64,000 nt of DNA from Turnera subulata. Its lineage: Eukaryota > Streptophyta > Magnoliopsida > Malpighiales > Passifloraceae. Below the pieces are notes generated by a model, which was not told the DNA's origin, searched no databases, and saw only the letters and a list, made by a program, of their open reading frames with translations. Below are positions 57,041 to 64,000 of this stretch, in pieces. A program made the translations under genes and the position numbers. The DNA is taken from positions 1 through 64,000 of the forward strand of contig JAKUCV010007463.1 of NCBI GenBank assembly GCA_028386065.3, given 5' to 3'. Every line of letters begins with the position of its first letter. Positions within the stretch are counted from its first letter, which is position 1.

Positions 57041-59069
57041 TGGTCGAGTTTGAATCATTTAAAGTTGTATCTCTCCTCCCCACTCTTTGCAAAATCACAT
57101 CAGTCCCCTCCATTTGCTCATAGAAAGCTGCCTCGGCACTTCTTATCATAGCAGCTGGGTCAATTGGCTCATTGCCAAAAACTTTTCAGTTTCGGGCCCT
57201 CCAAATACTCCATAAAAAAAATAGCAGCTTTGCTTCTAAGCCCCTTTTTAAAATTCTCAGTTAAGTTGTTTCCCAAAGTGTGCCACCATAGTTATTATTG
57301 TTCCCTATCTCCTCCCTCTTCCATATTTATCTCAAACTAGTACACACCATGTGAAATACATAGGCTACCACAATTTCAATTTTATGAACTAATTAATATT
57401 ATTTACATAATATTTTTAATTTTAAAAGAATAAATTATAATATAAAATATTTTAATATATTAATCAAAAATTTCAAAAATCAGGTCGGTTCAGGTTTGCC
57501 AACATTGGTCGAGTTTGAATCATTTAAAGTTGTATCTCTCCTCCCCACTCTTTGCAAAATCACATCAGTCCCCTCCATTTGCTCATAGAAAGCTGCCTCG
57601 GCACTTCTTATCATAGCAGCTGGGTCAATTGGCTCATTGCCAAAAACTTTTCAGTTTCGGGCCCTCCAAATACTCCATAAAAAAAATAGCAGCTTTGCTT
57701 CTAAGCCCCTTTTTAAAATTCTCAGTTAAGTTGTTTCCCAAAGTGTGCCACCATAGTTATTATTGTTCCCTATCTCCTCCCTCTTCCATATTTATCTCAA
57801 ACTAGTACACACCATGTGAAATACATAGGCTACCACAATTTCAATTTTATGAACTAATTAATATTATTTACATAATATTTTTAATTTTAAAAGAATAAAT
57901 TATAATATAAAATATTTTAATATATTAATCAAAAATTTCAAAAATCAGGTCGGTTCAGGTTTGCCAACATTGGTCGAGTTTGAATCATTTAAAGTTGTAT
58001 CTCTCCTCCCCACTCTTTGCAAAATCACATCAGTCCCCTCCATTTGCTCATAGAAAGCTGCCTCGGCACTTCTTATCATAGCAGCTGGGTCAATTGGCTC
58101 ATTGCCAAAAACTTTTCAGTTTCGGGCCCTCCAAATACTCCATAAAAAAAATAGCAGCTTTGCTTCTAAGCCCCTTTTTAAAATTCTCAGTTAAGTTGTT
58201 TCCCAAAGTGTGCCACCATAGTTATTATTGTTCCCTATCTCCTCCCTCTTCCATATTTATCTCAAACTAGTACACACCATGTGAAATACATAGGCTACCA
58301 CAATTTCAATTTTATGAACTAATTAATATTATTTACATAATATTTTTAATTTTAAAAGAATAAATTATAATATAAAATATTTTAATATATTAATCAAAAA
58401 TTTCAAAAATCAGGTCGGTTCAGGTTTGCCAACATTGGTCGAGTTTGAATCATTTAAAGTTGTATCTCTCCTCCCCACTCTTTGCAAAATCACATCAGTC
58501 CCCTCCATTTGCTCATAGAAAGCTGCCTCGGCACTTCTTATCATAGCAGCTGGGTCAATTGGCTCATTGCCAAAAACTTTTCAGTTTCGGGCCCTCCAAA
58601 TACTCCATAAAAAAAATAGCAGCTTTGCTTCTAAGCCCCTTTTTAAAATTCTCAGTTAAGTTGTTTCCCAAAGTGTGCCACCATAGTTATTATTGTTCCC
58701 TATCTCCTCCCTCTTCCATATTTATCTCAAACTAGTACACACCATGTGAAATACATAGGCTACCACAATTTCAATTTTATGAACTAATTAATATTATTTA
58801 CATAATATTTTTAATTTTAAAAGAATAAATTATAATATAAAATATTTTAATATATTAATCAAAAATTTCAAAAATCAGGTCGGTTCAGGTTTGCCAACAT
58901 TGGTCGAGTTTGAATCATTTAAAGTTGTATCTCTCCTCCCCACTCTTTGCAAAATCACATCAGTCCCCTCCATTTGCTCATAGAAAGCTGCCTCGGCACT
59001 TCTTATCATAGCAGCTGGGTCAATTGGCTCATTGCCAAAAACTTTTCAGTTTCGGGCCCTCCAAATACT
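57016..59069. repeat. 465-bp perfect tandem array, 4.4 units
   Basis: Units start at 57016, 57481, 57946, 58411 and 58876 ('caggtcggttcaggtttgcc'). Each full unit is 465 bp and I see no difference between units. The fifth is cut after 194 bp at the N (59070). Each unit combines the MITE-like end, a piece of LINE-derived sequence (minus strand AAFYEQMEGTDVI) and an AT-rich tail. Confidence 0.95.
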
Positions 59070-59070
59070 N
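59070..59070. other. Single ambiguous base (N), likely assembly join
   Basis: The N falls exactly where the 465-bp array stops mid-unit and a gypsy gag ORF starts mid-gene. This is more consistent with a gap of unknown size than with one unread base. Confidence 0.75.
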
Positions 59071-59659
59071 TAGCATAATCAGATGCCAAAAATTGCTTGC
59101 GCAACTTTCTCTTCATATGTTCCCAAGTGTTGATTTTAGGCTTTCTTTGACGTACACGTTGCTCCTCAACTCTCTTCCACCATTGAAGTGCAGTGCCTTT
59201 CAATTTAAGCTTAACAAATAACACTTTTCGCTTTTCAACCAAAGGTTTCCACTCAAAATAATTCTCCAAGCTTGCTTCCCAATCTAAATAGTCTTCCATA
59301 TGCATCTTTCCAGAAAAGTCTGAAACTTCTATCTTAATTCCACCACTATTCAGATGTAAAGCATGAACTAACCTCTCTTCAAGTCCGCCTCCTGCTGCGT
59401 TGCCTGCAGCTCCAGCATTGTGAAAAGGGTTTTCTTCATCAATGTCATCAACTTTCGTTGATTCTGCCCCTCGACTACCTTCCGGTATATCTGCAGGGTT
59501 GGTGTTGCCTTCCGGAATCTCCATTCGGGCTGCCACCGGTTCCTGTCGCCGTAGCGCGCGCATATCTTGCGATAATGCTGCAATCTGACGCTGAAGATCA
59601 ACTAGGATATCTTGCTGATTTTGATTTCCTTGCCCACGACCTCTACCTCTGCCTACCAT
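59071..59659 (-). CDS. gag: Ty3-gypsy gag, partial
   Basis: About 196 codons from MVGRGRGRGQGNQNQQ to the N. It has a Gln-rich helix, an Asp/Glu-rich spacer and the retrotransposon gag domain (IEVSDFSGKMHMEDYLDWEA, then KLKLKGTALQWWKRVE and WEHMKRKLRKQFLASDYA). No stops or frameshifts are seen up to the gap. The zinc knuckle and pol would lie left of the N and are absent from this window. It would form the particle shell in the cytoplasm during retrotransposition. Confidence 0.85.
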
Positions 59660-59693
59660 GGTGTCGTTTTCGCAAACCTATTCACGAACGTTT

Positions 59694-59707
59694 CGCTCCG
59701 CTACCAA
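59694..59707 (-). promoter_or_regulatory. Primer-binding-site candidate of second gypsy element
   Basis: TTGGTAGCGGAGCG on the minus strand, one base inside the LTR end. It is identical to the 14-mer at 24548-24561 in the unrelated-looking 2-kb-LTR element. Confidence 0.65.
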
Positions 59708-59708
59708 T

Positions 59709-60057
59709 TGATGTAGGGTAGAGAATAGAATAGAGAATAGAGAACTCAAAATAACATAGATTCTAGCGGAATACGCAATCAGAATTGTTTAGGAACAATA
59801 ATTTGATAATTAGGGTTTAAAAACCACTAGAGACGTTTAGTCAAAATAAAATAATAATAAGCTACCGAAAACTAAAGCTAACATAACCTATTTATGCTAG
59901 AGAAAACCTAAATATAAAAGGAATAGTACTGCTACAGTACGCGTGAACAGTACCGACATGCTACAGTAACACATGAATTGTGACATGTGAACAGTAATCG
60001 TCCCAACATAAAAATAAAATAAAATATTAAAATACTAATAATTTTGCTCCTGCATCA
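59709..60057 (-). repeat. 5' LTR of the second gypsy element
   Basis: 349 bp. In + coordinates it begins tgatgtaggg and ends cctgcatca, perfect TG..CA ends with a short inverted repeat. It is followed by caaac (60058-60062), part of the cluster host sequence 'aacaaaccagttgacag' also present near 5597, so the insertion is in the 3' flank of copy H. The other LTR and TSD are missing because of the N. Confidence 0.8.
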
Positions 60058-60117
60058 CAAACCAGTTGACAGTAGGATTATAAGCAGAAATAGAAAAGTT
60101 GGCATATTACCACCTAA

Positions 60118-60881
60118 TTAGGTTTTAGGCTCAAACACTTCAACCTCAATTTTGTCTCGAATCCCATGGTAAACCTTAGTTTTGTAAGCTTTAGTCTTCT
60201 CGGGAAAAGCAGGATCCTCGGCCTCAGCCTCAAAGACGATGAAATACATGAAACCAACACAAACATGTCTGGCAGCATAAGTGATCTGCTTCAATTTTAG
60301 GTCTGGCCTCTACAAAACAACAACAATTACTAATTATAAACTCAATATAAATGCAAAAACTTGATACTCAACAAAACACTCAATGAGAAAACAGTTAAAT
60401 GATAAAGCAATAGAGTACAAAAAAAAAAAAGAAGACAAGCAAGCAAACAATGAATAAAAACTTGCCCTTTGCTCAATTGCGAAGTTAGTGAGCATCCTGA
60501 CATTTTCATTTTTGTTTGGCTCAAGAAGCCGTATGGTGAGACCTATCAAATCCAATTGCGGAGTGAAGGTTAGGCCAAACCCCTACACACACAAAAAAAA
60601 AAAAGACAGTTGGTTAAATCAATTAAAGCGAAGATAAGAACAAAGGGAAAAAGGGAAAGAAGAAGACAGCCACTCACTTCGGTTTCCCTCAGCTCCTTAA
60701 GGTAACGATGAATTTGTTGCCTTTTGTCCGGAGTGTCAAAATCAATCCTGCAATATCGATCACATTCGGGCTGGCACTTATCGTAGTCATCTTTGACGGC
60801 GGCAACATGGTCGCCCAGTTTTGGCCTTTTACTAGCAGATTGAGATTCAAAGCTTGATTCTTGACAAGTCAAGGTAGCCAT
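60118..60881 (-). CDS. Cystatin-like three-exon gene, copy H
   Basis: 170 aa from exons 60678-60881, 60466-60582 and 60118-60309, phase 0. Exon 1: MATLTCQESSFESQSASKRP, then DKCQPECDRYCRIDF and IHRYLKELRETE. Exon 2: GFGLTFTPQLDLIGLTIRLL to LTNFAIEQR. Exon 3: QITYAARHVCVGFMYFIVFE and ending VEVFEPKT. Donors gtgagt, then gcaagt (GC-AG). It is the closest intact relative of broken copies B and E and shows what their exon 2 should look like. The QVxAG position reads HVCVG. No signal peptide. A gypsy element is inserted only ~60 bp past its stop codon. Confidence 0.8.
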
Positions 60882-60959
60882 GATCGATTACGGCCAACCA
60901 ACTTTTTCGAGCACACCCGGATGGAACCCTAGATTTAGACAGAGATCGATAAAAGGGGG

Positions 60960-62034
60960 CCTATTTTATCTATATCTATTTTATATATAAAAGCACGAAG
61001 ACAGCGAAGCTGTCGAAAGTACGAAAATAACATTACTTAGTATTATTATAAAAAACAAAAACGACATGTCATAGAACAATGACAGACAAGTAATTTTTCT
61101 ATACTTATAATTATATAGTAGGAGCTAGAAAAATCAACAAATTAGTAATTACCCTTATATTCAATACAAAAATTATGAAAAACAAAATTTACCGACTAAA
61201 AAAAATAATGCTGAAAAATAATAATTATAAAACGAAGAACTGCCGGAGAACTCACGGTTTATAATAATAATAATTATAAGAACTCACGGTTTATATTTTT
61301 TCAAGTAGTTTCTCTATATTTGTAAAACGAAGAACTGCCGAAGAGTCAGTGAAAACTACTAAGAATGATAACATCAGCGAAAAAGAATAATCATAGAGAA
61401 GAATAATTATAAGAACTCACGGTTTATATTTGTTCAAGTAGTTTCTCTATATTTAAAAAATGAAGAACTGCCGAAGAGTCAGCGAAAACTACGAACAAGG
61501 ATAACATCAAATAAAAAGAATAATTATAGAGAAGAATAATTATAAGAACTCACGGTTTATTCTTTTTCAAGTAGTTTCTCTATATTTATAAAACGAAGAA
61601 CTGCCGAAGAGTCAGCGAAAACTATGAACAAGGATAACATCAGATAAAAAGAATAATCATAGAGAAGAATAATTATAAGACCTCACGGTTTATATTTTTT
61701 CAAGTAGTTTCTCTATATTTATAACTATATAGTAGGAGCTAGAAAAACCAACAAATTAGTATAATTATCCTTATATACAATACAAAAACTATATATAAAA
61801 AAAAATTTACCACATGAACAACGACTAGAAATAATAATTCTGAAAAATAATAATATAATTTAAAAATTAAACTTATATAATTTAGAATATCAATGAAATA
61901 ATAAATATTATTAACAATAATAGATTTATAAATTCTTATCTAATACTAAACCTAATTCTAAACAAAACAAGAATGAAGAACAAGGATGGCATAACGAAGA
62001 ACTGCGAAGAGTCAGCGAAAACTACGAACAAGGA
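60960..62034. repeat. AT-rich region with 133-bp and larger repeats
   Basis: A 133-bp unit ('gaactgccgaagagtcag' at 61332, 61465 and 61598; 'aactcacggtttat' between) is repeated about 3.5 times from about 61215 to 61735. A second level of repetition links 61120-61215 with 61722-61850 ('tatatagtaggagctagaaa'). The left part begins 'tctattttatatataaaag' with 'cacgaagac', which is reminiscent of Helitron 5' ends. No 3' hairpin with CTRR was identified, so the class is open. Confidence 0.6.
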
Positions 62035-64000
62035 TGTAACAGCCCGGGTAAAATTTGGATTTTTACCGGGACTGTTAAAGTCGTTATACAGTGATTTACC
62101 GAATGAATTAATCTTGGGTAATTAATTCAAGGTAAACCGGGAGTCGTTTTTCGAAACCGAGAGTTTTTCCGCGCTCGGGAGTATCTTTCTAACTAACCGA
62201 GCCTCGGTTATCAGTTTCGAGACTTGGACGATGCTCAGGAGAACTAATCGGATTTTCCGAGCCCAAGTCATATTTTGGACTCGGGACGGAAAATTACGAC
62301 TATGCCCGTCCTCTTTCCTTCCTTCTTTTCTTTCCTTCTTTCCATTTCTTCTTTTTTTTCTCTTTTCTCTTTTTCTTTCTTTTCTTCTTCATCTTTTCTT
62401 CAGCCGCCGGCCCACCCTTCCTTTTCGTTTTCTTCCCGTGACTTGTTGCCTCCTTCCTTTTTGTCTTCATCTTCTCTTCTCTTCTTTATTTTGACCTCCT
62501 CCTCCCGATTTCCTCATGCCATCAGTGCCTCTCCCTTCATTGACCCCTCTCTCACCTCTCTGCCACCATCATCATCATCATCTCGCTTCACCAAACCCGA
62601 CACCACCACCCCTGTCCGCCATAGCCACCAGCCCCAGCTTCCTTCTCTCCACAGTCGCCGCCATCTTCCTCGCTGCAAACAGCCACCGCGGCGCCACCAC
62701 CGGGGGGACTGAGGTCGAGTCACCACCAACCGATCTCCTCTCCTTCCCTTCTACCGTTGCTCACCGATGCACCACCCGTGACGCACCGCCTCTGTCTCCT
62801 CCTTCCTCTTTCTTTTTCTCCTTCTCCTTCACCCATCGCGGCTATAGGACGCCGTCCCGTGGAGACCAGCAGACGACCCAACGAGCACAGCCGCCCCCAC
62901 CTCCGATTCGTCACCCATCGCCGCGAGCCGTCGCTGCCGGGTCTTCATCTGACCTCTTCTTCTCCTCCTGCACCTTCGAACAGCCCCTTAGTCGCCGTCG
63001 ATGCACTCCTCTTAACCGCGCCGCCGTCGGGGTAAGTTACTGCTGCCAAATTCGTCTCCTTCTCCTCTGTGATATTTGAGTTTCTGAAAATTGATTTCGG
63101 GTCTTGTGTCTTTGGTTGTGTTCTTGACTTTGAATCGGTCACGCGGATTTGTGCCTTGGCTGTGGGTTTGTGTATGGATGCTGTCGGTGGATGTGTGTGG
63201 CTTGATATCGACAGTGTAGTCGCTGTGGGGATGATCTGTTGATGATGGCCGGGTTGTTGTTCAGGGGGTGTGACTTGGATGTTTGTTGGGTGATGGACTG
63301 CAGCAGGGGCGATGGTTGTCTTGGGACTGCGTGAACAGTAACCCGCCAGAATCCGGCGAGTTTCCGGTGTTCCGGGAATTTTCCAGCAAGACCCGGGCAA
63401 CTCCGGTATGAACAGTGCGTTCCTCAAGAAGCGGAACTCGGTGGACGGGTTACTTCGGTAATTCCTTGGACTTGTTTATACCATGAGCTCGGGTTTGGGC
63501 TCGGTTGCACAACAGACTCGAAAACGGGCCGAACGTGCGGAGGCCCATATTACCGTGACATATATATGTATTTGACGGACTTAATAACGAAACCGATGGA
63601 TAAGAGAAATACGTGGACGAATTACATAAATAAGAGGCTAATGATTTAAACTACGGATTAAAAACGATTCGATTTTAGATTTAACTACGTATTCATAAGT
63701 CTAATATATACAACCCGCACATGATTTATTTTATAGCCACGTTATGCTTATATAATTCTCTATGAACCGAAACTATGATAGTGGCACTGTTATTTTGATG
63801 AAATATTATAACAGTTATATTATTCCATCCAAAGATTTTAATAGTATGAACTATATTAATTTAATGTATTAGGTACGTGTATTATATTATACGATGAGTT
63901 CCGATAATATTATTATCTTCACCTAGTTATAATTACCGGTTAAATAATGATATATGAATTTATAAATATTACTTTGCAACATTATGAAACGGTTATTTTA
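62035..64000 (+). mobile_element. LTR of the 17.4-kb family, cut by the window end
   Basis: Starts TGTAACAGCCCGGGTAAAA, matching the start of the solo LTR at 17620 over the first ~130 bp ('aattaatcttgggtaattaa', 'gtttttcgaaaccgag'). A TSD candidate aagga precedes it (62030-62034). A C/T-rich tract (about 62310-62520) and a GC-rich segment (about 62520-63060) follow, and the ORFs in them (62275-62712, 62516-63079, 62945-63427) are low-complexity artefacts. Whether it is a solo LTR or a full element lies beyond the window. Confidence 0.75.

Noticed and set aside
62516..63427. ORFs of 145-187 aa in the last LTR
   Set aside because: Pro/Ser-rich low-complexity translations of a C/T-rich and GC-rich LTR segment, overlapping in several frames.

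Overview
The window looks like nuclear DNA of a dicot flowering plant. Genes have several exons with AT-rich introns. The recognisable gene families are plant types: a SHAQKYF-type single-repeat MYB, a UDP-rhamnose synthase (RHM), a class-B heat-stress factor, a polyol/monosaccharide transporter and a papain-like peptidase. About a third of the DNA is retrotransposons and their solo LTRs. The sequence alone does not identify the species. No tRNA, rRNA, CRISPR or bacterial-type operon was seen.

The main resident gene content is a dispersed tandem family of small three-exon genes, all on the minus strand. Each encodes a 165-260 aa protein with an acidic, Cys-rich N-terminus (exon 1), a short middle exon and a C-terminal cystatin/monellin-like segment (exon 3, with QVCAG followed by YYIVFEAED in the best copies). 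I count eight copies, called A to H here: A 2143-2933, B 5653-6409 (broken), C 15035-15872, D 42029-43068, E 44334-45092 (broken), F 47469-48288, G 55294-56068 and H 60118-60881. There is also one inverted exon-3 relic on the plus strand (43555-43755). C and D form one subfamily and A/B/E/F/G/H the other. Long flanking blocks were duplicated along with the genes, and transporter, MYB and RHM pseudogenes sit between the copies.

The layout is as follows. 0-6.4 kb: copies A and B with duplicated flanks. 6.9-9.5 kb: a 5'-truncated LINE with an 18-bp target-site duplication and an intact 638-aa ORF. 10.2-11.9 kb: an element with long inverted repeats. 14-15.9 kb: copy C. 17.4-26.5 kb: a complete but non-autonomous Ty3-gypsy-like LTR element in minus orientation, with 2-kb LTRs, no recognisable gag-pol and antisense ORFs, and a same-family 2.7-kb solo LTR inserted in the opposite orientation inside its left LTR. 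28-29.3 kb: a papain-like (C1A) peptidase gene on the minus strand. 32-36.4 kb: a segmental duplication, an HSFB-like relic and one probable coding exon. 37.8-39.3 kb: a solo LTR. 41-48.3 kb: copies D, E and F plus a transporter relic. 49.5-53 kb: a MYB pseudogene and an RHM pseudogene, the latter split by a Copia-like solo LTR. 53.5-56.1 kb: copy G. 56.5-59.1 kb: an RNase H relic and a perfect 465-bp tandem array that ends at a single N. 59.1-60.1 kb: the gag and 5' LTR of a second gypsy element. 60.1-60.9 kb: copy H. 61-62 kb: minisatellite-like repeats. 62 kb to the end: another LTR of the 17.4-kb family.

The strongest unusual signals are these: conserved GC-AG introns through the cystatin-like family; antisense ORFs, one resembling a LINE endonuclease, inside the non-autonomous LTR element; an array of seven short hairpins with covarying stems inside the solo LTR; and paired 12-bp palindromes about 20 bp apart in the Copia-like LTR.
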